A DNA stretch of 64,000 nucleotides from Acorus gramineus (GCA_030737835.1 JAUJYN010000035.1:1302917-1366916), one strand, 5' to 3'. Positions 22,806-33,400 are shown, counted from the first letter of the stretch. Made by a program: numbers and translations. The notes: a model not told the origin generated them from the letters alone.

Positions 22806-24169
22806 TCGGCCCTGAACGAACTGAGGCTGAGGAGCAATGGCACGCCTCGCCTGCTGCGCTGGCTGCCTCCTCTGTCAGCACGACCACCCTGTGGCTGCTG
22901 CTGCTGACGCTGAGGCTGCTGCTGCTGCTGGCGCTGAGGCTGCTGCTGCTGGCACTGCTGAAACGGCTGCTGGAACGGCTGCTGCTGCAACTGCTGCTGC
23001 TGCTGCTGAGGCATCACTCTCGGTCGGCCTGCGGGGCAATTATACAGAATATGCCCGACGCGCTGACAGTGATAGCAGCGCCTCGTCTCCGGTCGCCTCG
23101 ACTGGACCGGCACGGCTGCGATGGGTGCAGGGCCTCGCGCTGGCACCACATCTGCTGGGAGAGAGGGAGCCGCTGACTGCTCGAAGCGGGCCCTCTTCTT
23201 CTTCCGCTGCCCTCTGTCCTGGCCTCTGGGTGGCCTCTGGTCTGTCGGCGGGGTCGGAGCCTGCACCTGGATCCCGAGGTCTCTCTCGACAGTCTTCGCC
23301 CGCGAGACCAAGTCGGAGAACCTCGTGAATCCCAGGGCGGTGACGTGCACTCGGATGGCATTGCTCAGACCGAGCTCGAACCGACGGCACCTCGACGCCT
23401 CATCCATCACCAGAGCTGGGGCGAAACGGGACAGCCTCGTGAACTGCGTGGAGTAGTCAGCGACGGACATGGTGCCCTGAGTCAGCTGCTCAAACTCCCG
23501 CTCCACTAGCTGTCGGGTCGAGTAGGGGAAATACTCCTCCAAGAAATATCCCCTGAAACCCGCCCAGGTGAGCTGCTCCAGTCCCTCTGGAATGTCCACT
23601 GATCTAGTAGCCCACCACTCGGCGGCGCTACCCTTCAGCATAAACGCAGCCAGGGAGACCCTCTGGCGATCTGTGCACAGCATCGTCGAGAAGATGGTAT
23701 CCACCTCCATAACCATCTCTCGGGAGCAAGGGGGTCCTCCGTCTGTCCTCTGAACTCGGGAGGGTGGAGCTTCAGAAAGGCTGAGAGTCCACTCTGCTGG
23801 ACCCTCGCTGCTGCCTCTAGCCCCATCTCCCTCTCCTGAGGATCCTGACTCTGGCCGCCGGAATCTCCACCACGGGGACTGGGGGTGTATCAGGCACTAC
23901 AGGCGGATCTGCCGCCAAGGGAACCTGCGGTACTGCCTCGCGGGCTGCCCGCAGCTCCCGAATCTCCCGCGCCTGATCTGCCAACACCCTCGTCTGGGTC
24001 TCCACCATATCTGCTAACCGCGCAATCGCGCGCTCCCAGGCAGGAGGCTCCTGCGCTGGTCCTGACCTCTCAGCTGAGGACTCACCGATAACATCCTCGA
24101 CCTGGCAGGTCCGGAGACCTCCAAGGGTCGAGAGGGGCCACGTCCGCGTCGTCCTCTGCGAGGAGGCAT
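22640..24169 (-). pseudogene. gag: B1 gag with zinc knuckle, broken by small frame shifts
   Basis: The start MPPRRGRRGRG is at 24169 on the minus strand, soon after the primer site. Coding similarity then moves between frames near 24120, 23840 and 23705, and again into pol near 22850. The longest open piece (22640-23716) carries the retrotransposon gag fold (LKGSAAEWW; FFPYSTRQLVEREFEQL-like region; FELGLSNAIR) and one CCHC knuckle (CYHCQRVGHILYNC). A glutamine-rich tract follows the knuckle. The shifts look like single-base indels and not like stop-rich decay; real mutation and assembly error are both possible. Confidence 0.85.
22890..23010 (-). repeat. CAG-rich poly-glutamine tract in B1 gag
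   Basis: On the minus strand CAG/CAA codons encode mostly Gln with some Pro, Phe and Arg between the zinc knuckle and protease, about 40 codons. It is a triplet-repeat linker and a likely site of length change. Confidence 0.85.
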
Positions 24170-24270
24170 ATCAGCAACCTAAGAAAACCAGACACTAGGA
24201 TCAGAATACGCATATAGAAATCCTAGGACTCATCTCTATCAAAGGAAGACATTTGGCTCTGACAGGACCA

Positions 24271-24283
24271 GGCTCTGATACCA
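24271..24283 (-). other. Primer binding site (initiator tRNA-Met), B1
   Basis: TGGTATCAGAGCC on the minus strand lies 5 nt inside the 5' LTR end, identical in sequence and spacing to that of A1. Confidence 0.93.
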
Positions 24284-24288
24284 ACTTT

Positions 24289-25581
24289 TGTCACGCCCCA
24301 GGGCGGTCGTCCCCGGGACGCGGCAAGTGTATATATGATATCAGTGACAGGAAATCAATAATAAACCACAAACAATCACTAAAATGACACACAGATAAAA
24401 GCAGGGCTGACATAATATATACACCGAATGCGGAAGCTAAAAGACTGAGTCTGTAGTCAAAACATACTACAGACTCGATACATAATCATAAGTCCTGTGA
24501 GAGCCAACATGCCCGTATATATACACAACAAAATCCAAATACAATCCAACTAAGTGCCCAAGCACAGAACATATACGTACAACAGAAAGAAGGGTGCTGA
24601 TGGCCTCAAAACTCGTGGGACGCGGCGCTGCCCTCTGCTGGTGTACGCACGCGCGCGCCCCCAGTCGGCTCCTGCTCGTTGCCTGTGCTGCCTGAGGCCC
24701 CCAGCCCATCCAGCACGACCAGCCCCACGCACCAGGCCCGCGCGCACCCACGCACACGCCGCGCGCACGCACACCGGCCTGCGCGCTGCCTGGCCGCTGC
24801 CGCTGCTCCCTGCTGCCCGGGACAGTCCCCAGCCTGCCGAGCGCCTCCAACCACCCCTCCCACTGCCCCGACCACTTCCAACCACCACCGACCACCCTCC
24901 GACGACCCCCACTGCCACCGACCATCCCCCACACACAAAACTCCCCCTAACAATCATCTAGACATGAAAAGAGAGGGAAAGAAGCTTACCGAGGGGGAGG
25001 AAGGGGCGTCCGGTGGATCTCCACGCGCCGAAACCCTTCTCACAAGCCTTCTCACGCCCCGGTCTATCACGGCCCTCGGTTTGGCTCGAAACAGAGGAGA
25101 GGTCGGGGAGGTCGGGGAGGCTAGGATCGTCGGAATACGGATTTGAAGACACCGGAGCGTAGATTGGGACCCGATCTACACTTCCCGTGCTTTAGGTTTT
25201 TGGTTTTGAGGGGTGTAGGGGGCTCAAACGGAAGAAAAACGGAGGAGGGGAGAGAGAGAGGCTAGTCGGGAAGATGATGAATAGTGATTTCAAATTTTTA
25301 GATTCCTTTTAAGTAGAACGCGACTTAAAAACCCGGATACGCCCCGGAACTGCGAAATTTTTGCAAACGATGCCAGAATTTGATGAAATTTTCATGAGTG
25401 GCTTAGAATGGCACCAGGAGACATAATATGCAGTTAGATTTTCAATCAGAGTCCTCTAGCTCAAGACGATAGCTAACAGTCTGAAATTACGCGGTTCCGA
25501 TCGAAAAACCCTAAAAATTTTAAAACTGCTAAAAATGCTCCAAAGATTGCCAATAGGCCAAAAAGTGACACATATATAACA
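24289..25581 (-). mobile_element. 5' LTR of B1 with a 1.78-kb internal deletion
   Basis: The LTR is only 1293 bp. It matches the 3' LTR on both sides of one junction at 24645/24646. The missing part corresponds to 16576-18353 of the 3' LTR. Both ends of the lost segment carry GTA, of which one copy remains. The lost part includes the 3' end of intron 1, the micro-exon and intron 2. Smaller length differences occur in the GC-rich part. Confidence 0.9.
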
Positions 25582-25858
25582 GACGCGTTCGAAAGAGTAC
25601 TGATAGTGGGAGTATACCAGGTAGAGGCTACGCGGGAGAGGCTACCGGTGGACCAAGGGTGTAGAGCAGTCTAAGCATCTTCCAAAAGTCTCAATAGTCT
25701 CCCTCCTGGAGTGAGGGTAAGGATGAGGTGAAGACACATCGCAACGTGACCCATTCGTTGTTCGACGTTCCCATAGTTGTTGGGTCCGGTCTTGTATCGA
25801 TGTTTAAATGCATCGTTTGAGAAATTATCTAGATGTAGATGATCCAGTAGTGTTGAGT

Positions 25859-25999
25859 AGACCAGTAAATCCGGGTCTCTTCGACCGACGGTATGGTCTC
25901 TTCTGAGACCAGTAAATCTGGGTCTCTTTGACCGATGATATGGTCTCTCCCCAGACCAGTAAATCCGGGTCGCTTCGACCGACGGTATGGTCTCTCCTT
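25859..25999 (+). repeat. 47-bp unit repeated three times in LTR
   Basis: AGACCAGTAAATC starts at 25859, 25906 and 25953, each unit ending with a GGTCTCT block. In other A LTRs this unit occurs once or twice with a longer spacer, so it expanded locally. Confidence 0.88.
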
Positions 26000-27703
26000 A
26001 AAAGTCCCAAAAGACTCCCTCCGGGAGTGAGGGTGGGGGTGAGGTTGGTCACGCCGCCGCGTGACCCAGTTATCCATGGGTTTCCACCCATGTTTTCCTT
26101 GAAAGGAAATTGATTATGTATTGACCTGTAGTATGGTGATTGGTTTCCAGCCACTCACTGAGCTTGTAGCTCACCCCTCGCATACTGTTTCTTTTCAGGG
26201 GCAGTGTTGGGCGTGGAGCTGGAGCTTTCCTGTGGTGTGGTCTTATGGGCGTGGAGCGTTCTTCCTGCGGGTGGCAAGTGCGAGGCTGTCAGCATTACTA
26301 GAGTCATTTTATGCTTTGTAAATCGTGCATGTGGCACAGGTTGTATTTTCTTTGGTCTAGACTTGGCTCTCACAGGACAGTGATTGTGTATTCAAGTCTG
26401 TAATAATGTTTTTGATTTACAGACATTGTTTATATATTATGCTTTCGCTTTTCAGTCGGTTATCATTATCTTGCTTTGCCGCCTTGTGTATTGTTGTTGG
26501 TGTCTTTATTGACCTCAGGTATTGATAGCTGATATTATTATTATTTTGCCACGTCTCGGGGACGCCTGGGGCGTGACAGTAGCTGTCCTGACAGAGGGCT
26601 CCCATCCGTAGGTACCACTGATGCGTTCGGAAGCGTACTGATCTTGGGAGTGTACCAGGTAAAAGCTACCCGGGAGAGGGCTAACGAATGATATTGCGAG
26701 CGTGGAATCGTTCTCCCCTTCGTTGGATCCGATGTAGGAACTCCCCGGCGTTGGGAAAGCTGTCCTGACAGAGGGCTCCCATCCGTAGGTACCACCGATG
26801 CGTTCGGAAGGTACTGATCGTGGGAGTATACCAGGTAGAGGCTACGCGGGGGAAAGGGCTACCGGTGGACCAAGGGTGTAGAGCAGTCTAAGTCTCTTCC
26901 AAAAGTCCCAAGAGTCTCCCTCTGGGAGTGAGGGTGAGGATGAGGTGAAGACACGTCGCCTCGTGACCCATTCGTTGTTCGTCCGTTCCCATAGTTGTTG
27001 GGTCCGGTCTTGTATCGATGTTCAAAGACATCGTGGGTCAGTTATCCCGATGTAGATGATCCAGTAGTGTTGTGTAGACCAGTAATCCCGGGTCTCCTCG
27101 ACCAACGGTATGGTCTCTCCCCAAAAGTCCCAAGAGTCTCCCTCCGGGAATGAGGGTGAGGGTGAGGTTGGTCGCGCTGCCGCGTGACTCTGTTATCCAT
27201 GGGTTTCCACCCATGTTTTCCTTGAAAGGAAAGTGCTTATGTATTGAACTGTTGTATGGTGATTGGTTTCCACCTACTCACTAAGCTTATAGCTCACCCC
27301 TCGCATACTGTTTCTTTTCTGGGGCAGTGTTGGGCGTGGAGTTGGAGCTTCCCTGTGGCGTGGTCTTATGGGCGTGGAGCGTTCTTCCGGCGGGTGGCGA
27401 GTGCGAGGCTGTCAGCAGTCCTAGAGTCATGTATGTATTGTAAATCGTGCATGTGGCACAGGTTATATTTTCTTTGGTCTAGACTTGGCTCTCACAGGAC
27501 AGTGATTGTGTATTCGAGTCTGTAATAATGTTTTTGGTTTACAGACATTGTTTATATATTATGCTTCCGCTTTTCAGTCAGTTATCATTATCCTTGCTTT
27601 GCCACCATGTGTGTTGTTGTTGGAGTCTTTATTGACCTCAGGTATTGATAGCTGATATTTTATTATTGCCACGTCTCGGGGACGGCCGCCCTGGGGCATG
27701 ACA

Positions 27704-28423
27704 CTAGGTGACTGCGGTTCAAAAGGGACCCAAGTCTAGGTGACTAGGTCTAGGTGACACGATTTCCAAAGTAAAATTCTTGTGGCTAGGTGTCTTGGAA
27801 GACGGGCATGTGTGTCCATTACATTCATACGCATCATATGGTTAAGAAGATTTTTCATGAGATTTGCATCCTTCAAGAGAGAATTTCTATTATGCTATTA
27901 TATATTTGGAATAACGTTTTAAGATTTATTGTTATGAAATTGTTTCTTATGTTATTTTTATAAACTTCTTATTTTAAAGTATACCATTAATGAGACACCA
28001 ATGTCCATTCACTGAGCGCGTGGTAGCTCATCCCTATCTATTTCCCAATCTTTCAGAGTAGCAGTTGACGGTTGTCGTTTCCGTTAAGGCGTTGGAGGTC
28101 GAAGCTCGCGTTATCTTTTTCCGTTGCATCATAGGTGTTTGAAATAAGCCTTTTCTTTGGCATGTAGTTTCCTTAGTACTTCCAGCAAAAACAGAGGGTT
28201 ATTATGTTTAAAATTATTATGTGGTTATTTCATCTGCGTTTAGGATGGATTATGTTTAGATCCTGGTTATGCTTTATGATTGGAATGATTGAATAAAATG
28301 TTAGATGTTTTGTTTAAAAAAAATATATATTTTTAATCAGAAGCTCTGTTTATTTATTATGGATTCATGGTAGCGAACCAAATTCAACGCTTCAAAATGG
28401 AGTTATGAATTCGGGGCGTTACA
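27704..28423 (+). mobile_element. 3' part of an LTR of a third family (C)
   Basis: After A1 ends, AT-richer sequence continues to GGGGCGTTACA at 28423, a typical LTR end. It contains CACTGAGCGCGTGGTAGCTC (28013) followed by TTTCAG, the same box-plus-acceptor layout as families A and B. No primer site follows. A1 probably inserted into this LTR; its start is not visible. Confidence 0.6.
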
Positions 28424-29507
28424 TACTATGCGACAGATATAGCCAATTTGATATGATTCCATTGAATTAAGATACCTTTAAATAAAAAAGACCATATTTT
28501 TTTAAGTACAGACAACAAGCTACCTGTTTCATCTCATATGCACATCACAATTACCAGGTACAGTTGACATACTCATCATATTGGAAGATACAATTCATCT
28601 TCACAGATATCTAAACAGATTTCAGATACAGCTGAACTATTCAGATTGCATATTGATCATTCAGAATATTTTTTAGCTTTGCTTGACCATTATTTAACTC
28701 ATTTACATTCAAGTACAGTTGACATACTCATCACATTGGAAGAATTTCAATCAATCTTTTTGGATTTCAGATGCATGTATTTGAAACAATGATTCTTTAA
28801 ATGGATACACTCAGTTTAACAGATGAACAATATGCAAAATGGAACCTTGACAATTGAATCGTTTCATATTTGATTTTGAAAATAAGAGATTTCGTCTTAT
28901 AACAAGTGCAAAAATTTCATCTAATCGACATGTTTATATCGCCAAAAAAAAAAAAAAACCCACGACAGGGAACTATCGATTGTCACAAGAAATCTAACAT
29001 TTTTTATTCGCTATTGTTGACAATTTGTTTGGGGAAGAGAATCAGATGATATGGACTCTTAATAGCTGATTTTTTTTTTGGGTTCGTATTGTTTCGCCCA
29101 ATTCGGAAACCCTAAGTTTTAAAAAATTTTGAAATATGTTCAGTCGGGGGAGAGGATTCAATTATGCCACGGTTTTTGGGATTCCGTTACGAGGATTAAT
29201 GGTGGTATTAGTTAGTTGGAGCCAATCTTTAAAATTCTCAGAAGGGTAGTCATGTCATTGGTTTTTTGATGGTTTGAAAAAGTCAAACAGGGAACTAATA
29301 GAAGAGTGCCACTTATTGGGGCTCAGTAAAGGGGCCTAATTTCTGGGGCCCAGGTAGCAGCACTGTTATAAATTTGTATGATGGATTTGAACTAACAAAA
29401 AATATTAAATGTTGTAATACTAAAAACATGGAAACCAGTGAAATGTATAGATGGAACCTGCTTTTATCTTCCTACAATCATCTTCGTATCCGTCTACAAA
29501 TATTTAT
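28424..29507. other. AT-rich intergenic sequence, no gene seen
   Basis: I see no convincing coding sequence. ACAGTTGACATACTCATCA occurs twice (about 28561 and 28714), followed by TTGGAAGA. A 14-nt poly-A run begins near 28945. Confidence 0.6.
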
Positions 29508-29720
29508 AGAGTACTGTTACACTCAGTTTTTTTCTCAGTCTAAAACACAGTCTTATATACCACATTAGAAATCCAGTGAAATATATACCGAGTTAGATGT
29601 TGTATATACCACATTAAATATTTTCTTACACTTACTAAAAATAGGTTCATTCAACTCAAAATAGTGCGATATGCACTTTTTATCAAAACATATATTTCAT
29701 TAGATGATGTTTACTATTTT
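29508..29720 (-). repeat. Copy 1 of a dispersed SINE-like repeat (head missing)
   Basis: The stretch from GAGTACTGTTACACT to the AT-rich end aligns with 36548-36740 (GAGTGCTGTTACACT..TCATTCAACTC). Copy 2 extends into a tRNA-like head; this copy does not, so it is probably 5'-truncated on the minus strand. Confidence 0.55.
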
Positions 29721-30044
29721 TATAAAAATAAAAACATGTGAGGTCTGAGTTTTGATTGATGAATGTGATTGAGTCTAACATTTTCCATATTTATATCATG
29801 CAATCTGTCTGTTTCCATAATAACTTTGATATGCAGTGTCAAAACACTTATAGAAGTGGTAATATTCTAGAAATCATGTTATTCTATTGCAGTTTTACTT
29901 ACATCCTTACTTATGAAACCACTAAAATTTTTGCCTTTCTATGTATTTTTGCCAGTGAAACAATTGCTCTTTCTATGTATGCATAGGAGCAGGGGCACCA
30001 TTTATGCTTTGAGATCTTCTCCAACCTCATAGTCAATCTAACCA
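29721..30044. other. AT-rich sequence, no gene seen
   Basis: Only short open frames without recognisable motifs; it abuts the kinase-like fragment on the right. Confidence 0.4.
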
Positions 30045-30131
30045 GATTGGGTAAGCCACTGCAGTCTAAAAAGTTACACAACCCAAAATCTGAAAGCTTC
30101 ATATGACCATAAAAATCAAGTAATAAATTTT
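30045..30131 (-). pseudogene. Fragment of an AGC (NDR/IRE-like) protein kinase exon
   Basis: On the minus strand about 27 codons read NLLLDFYGHMKLSDFGLC, then NFLDCSGLPNL. This fits subdomains VIb-VII of plant AGC kinases, including the Mg-binding DFG. The codon before NLLLD is preceded by an in-frame stop and poly-A, and no HRD-side catalytic loop, activation loop or APE motif is seen nearby. It is therefore an isolated exon fragment, perhaps captured by a transposon. It could be a remnant of a pseudogene whose other exons have decayed. Confidence 0.6.
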
Positions 30132-30729
30132 TTTATAACATTTATTTTCCCCTGTTTGAATGAGACTGAATGTAAGATAAAAAGTAATATTCAAAAAAAT
30201 ATTCCTACACATGTGAATAGTTATTCAGTGATAAAAAGTTATTATAAGCACACATTTTTTAAAAAATCTTCATCCAAGAAAAAATGAATGTTCAAATAAC
30301 TCATAACTGCAATACGAAAAAATGATGTAAGCAAACATTATTTTAATCAAGGTATTTACCACCAGATGCACTCATGTACTACATTCAATCAGAATAGAGA
30401 AATGAAGAAGAATCTGTTACGGGCAAAACAATGTATTTTCTATTAGATTTCTTGTTTTCACTTTTGTGTAACAACTAACAAAGAAAGACATGATGCAACA
30501 ATAAACAGATAAATTGCAAACATTAATTAACAAGTAAAAAAAAACTTTCAGAATATGAGACTTTGCCCACAGACGAATGTAAACAAAAACTTAATACTGA
30601 AGCACAACATTTGAATGTCAAATAAATCATCAGGGTAGAAAGTTTTGGCTAAATAATGAATATGTAATTTGCAAGTTAAGAACATGTGTTACTATGATGT
30701 GTCCTCTTTCACTTGACCAACAAGAAATA
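30132..30729. other. AT-rich intergenic sequence, no gene seen
   Basis: No coding similarity, repeats or RNA gene recognised on either strand. Confidence 0.5.
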
Positions 30730-31171
30730 ACTGGGCCAACCTTGGGCAAAAGCGATCAAGGCAATTGCCTAAGACCCTCACCTAGAGAGAGGCCCCAATA
30801 ACGACATGATCTATATAATAAAATAAATGAACGATGTGATGTGCCACTTTTCCGCATGAAATAGTTTATCTCCAAAATGAAGCCTAAAATATCTCATCTC
30901 AAATCTCTCCAATTATAACGACAATATCTCCCTCTTTATATCTTTATCTCCTATAATTGTTTAAAATTTAATTTTTTTTTTGTTGCCTTTAGATTTTTTA
31001 AATTATTATAAAATATTGAATATCTATTTTATAATACTATTATAGTTTAAAATAAAATGATGCATAAGCTTAAATAAATTAGATTTTTTTTAATAAGCAT
31101 GGGGCCCCACTTAAAAAAATTTGCTTAGGGTCGAATACAAAAAATTAATTTTCAAGGCTGGCCCTGAATGA
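30730..31171. mobile_element. Candidate hAT-like MITE
   Basis: The left end GGGCCAACCTTG (30733) and the reverse complement of the right end (GGGCCAGCCTTG, ending near 31166) form imperfect terminal inverted repeats of the CAGGGCC type common in plant hAT elements. AAGAAATAA flanks both sides (30722-30730 and 31172-31180). A few extra bases lie between the right terminus and its flank. No transposase frame is present. Confidence 0.45.
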
Positions 31172-31390
31172 AAGAAATAATTAAGTGAATGAAGAAGTCA
31201 AGACTAACTGTAACCTATAACAAACAGTAAACACTAAAACATTATAAAAAAAAATACAGAGGTAAAGTACAGATTTTTTTTATATTTCCTGATGGAAAAA
31301 GATACATACAACTCCCATTGCAGCCCTAGTTGCAGTCCATCCCACTTTCTATTTTTTAAAAATCATGCACTCACCCTTTGAAGTGTATTT

Positions 31391-32235
31391 CAAGACATCT
31401 GATTCCCTACAAACATAGGAAAACCCATATAAGTCCCTACTAAAATTGGGATAGACGTACGAGTCCCTGAAAACTAAGAAAAACCCAATTATCATCCCTG
31501 AGTTAAATTTCCATCCAAACTTAACGAAATATTCTCAGAATATTCCATCACATATAATTGTGTAGACATTGAAGTCCTTATAAACAGTCATAAAGATAAA
31601 TTAGTCCCTATAAAAGATAAAATTGCATCTGAAAAACTTTTACATTAAATTATGTACACATTGCAGTTCTTATAAGCAATCATAAAGACAAATTAGTCCT
31701 TGTAAAAAATAAAATTACCCCTGAAAGATTTTTACATTTATTTGGATAGACATTACAGTCCTTATAAATAATCGTAAAGACAAATTGGTCCCTGTAAAAG
31801 ACAAAAATGCCCTTGAATGATTTTTACATTTAATTGTGTAGACATTATATTATTTGTTTTTACGATTGTTTATAAGGACTGTAATGTCTATTCAATTAAA
31901 TGTAAAAGTTTTTCAAGGGCAATTTTATCTTTTGCGAGGACTAATTTGTCTTTATGATTATTTATAGGGACTGCAATGTTTACACAATTTAATGTAAAAG
32001 TTTTTAAGGGTAATTTTATCTTTTGGAGGGACTAATTTGTCTTTATAACTGTTTATAAGGACTTCAATGTCTATACAATTATATGTGATGGAATATTCCG
32101 TTAAGTTTGGATGGAAATTTAACTCAGGGATGATAATTGGATTTTTTTGAGTTTTCAGGGACTCGTACGTCTGTCCCAATTTTAGTAGGTACTTACATGG
32201 GTTTTTCCATGTTTGTAGGGACTTAGATGTCTTTG
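31391..32235. repeat. Large foldback repeat with tandem subunits in each arm
   Basis: The left arm (about 31391-31845) and right arm (about 31855-32235) are near reverse complements over about 400 bp, from CAAGACATCT/AGATGTCTTTG outward ends to a short centre near 31850. Each arm contains about three ~90-bp subunits (AGACATT.CAGTCCTTATAA..). No coding capacity. A transcript would fold into a long hairpin. Confidence 0.85.
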
Positions 32236-32300
32236 ACCCATTTTTTTTTCATGGTGAAAAAATGAAAAAAAAATTTTCACCATGAAAAAAAATTGGGTCA
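32234..32300. repeat. Short palindrome next to the foldback
   Basis: TGACCCA..TTCATGGTGAAAA (32234-32261) is mirrored by TTTTCACCATGAA..TGGGTCA (ending at 32300). The arms are about 27 bp, with A/T runs. Confidence 0.85.
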
Positions 32301-33400
32301 TATACTATAATAGAATTCCATACACTAAGATAGTGTAGTATATACTGCGTTATCATAGCGTATGGACTGCAAAATGGACTGCGTGTATCAACGCTCTTTC
32401 GTGATATATAACAATGAGAAGGCCATAAACAAAAATAAATGAAGAACAACCAAAATAAACAAAAAAAAAAGGGATTTAAAGAAAAAAATTAACATTTGTG
32501 ATTCAAAGTATGCATCATATATACCAACTATGAATGCAATTTTGTAAGGCCTGAAAAATTTTTTAGAGAGAGAGGAAAGAAGAGATCGATGATGGATCCA
32601 TTTATTTATCCACAAAAATAGGGACGGCGGGGATGATTGTGTTTTGTAAGTGAAGCTCTTCAATGTTATGCGAATGAATGCGACCGTTTGTGGAACAGGG
32701 TCGGTCGACATCTCATCTCAGAGAAGATGAGGGGTTTTAACAATGGGATTCAATGGCGAGGGGATGAATTTGAATGTTTTATAAGGGGGAAAGCTGAAAG
32801 GCCAAAGGTTTTAAATGACATGCGTTGTGTTCCGAAAACATTTGGGATTTGTTTCCATACGTTTCATACGTTTTGGGATTCTTGTGATAACCTCTGTTTG
32901 CAATATTTAAGCAATCTGTTTTATTTTTTTAGTAATATTTAAGCAATCTTATTACAACTATATATAATGTTTTATATATGCATTACTTTCATATATTTTA
33001 AGAACATATATTATATACTTATAATATAATTTAGTACAAATGCGCGTGCGCACACACACACATATATATAATAATGTCAACAATATACAATTTTTAAAAT
33101 GCATCTTAAAATTATATACATAGTATTACTTTTTCATAATGTAGATTATCATTATATATTAAATGTCTAAAAAATACATACTATATATATATATATATAT
33201 ATGTTAATATGGTAACATGCGCATTTAATATAATATATATTAGGATTTTATAATAATTTAGATACATTGATTAAACATAAACTTCATGTACAAATTTATT
33301 TAGGAAATATTTTTTTATATTTATTTAAGAAATATTTAGGAAATATTACGATGCATATATATGACATATAATTTGAATATATTAAATTTTGCTTGAACTG
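32301..33400. other. AT-rich sequence with microsatellites, no gene seen
   Basis: A 101-codon open frame at 32637-32942 shows no family motifs and is probably chance. There is a (CA)n/(TA)n tract at about 33050-33070 and a (TA)n run at about 33183-33202. Confidence 0.55.

Larger units (their letters stand above)
16218..25581 (-). mobile_element. Full-length Tekay/Del-type Ty3/gypsy chromovirus B1
   Basis: The element is 9364 bp, reads on the minus strand, and is flanked by GACGC (16213-16217 and 25582-25586). From its 5' end it has a 5' LTR 25581-24289, tRNA-Met primer site, gag with zinc knuckle, protease, RT, RNase H, integrase, a chromodomain-like C-terminus, a polypurine tract and a 3' LTR 19325-16218. 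The first ~360 aligned bases of the two LTRs differ by about three substitutions and one indel, so the insertion is recent. The polyprotein is broken only by small frame shifts. Confidence 0.96.
13524..26578 (+). mobile_element. Solo LTR, family A, interrupted by full-length element B1
   Basis: The LTR is 13524-16217 plus 25587-26578, about 3686 bp net. It starts TGTTGTGCC and ends GGGGCGTGACA. The flanks GTAGG (13519-13523) and GTAGC (26579-26583) are a target duplication with one mismatch; the undisturbed LTR reads GTAGC. Near its start a segment is lost between two GGAGC repeats. Confidence 0.9.
4217..27703 (+). mobile_element. 3' LTR of A1, split into four pieces by nested insertions
   Basis: The LTR sequence is 4217-4933, 8713-9077, 12599-13523 and 26579-27703, each break bounded by a 5-bp target duplication. 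It starts TGTTATGCC and ends GGGGCATGACA. Net length without insertions and duplicate TSDs is about 3117 bp, about 0.5-0.65 kb shorter than the other A LTRs. The deficit is mostly one precise gap at 8881/8882, where intron 1 should be. What follows the LTR end (CTAGG) should be half of A1's own TSD, but the other half is outside the window. Confidence 0.88.

Noticed and set aside
24289..25581. B1 5' LTR as a second spliced-out LTR
   Set aside because: Its deletion edges (GTA/GTA) do not match any predicted splice site and cut 31 nt into the exon after intron 2, so it is a DNA deletion.
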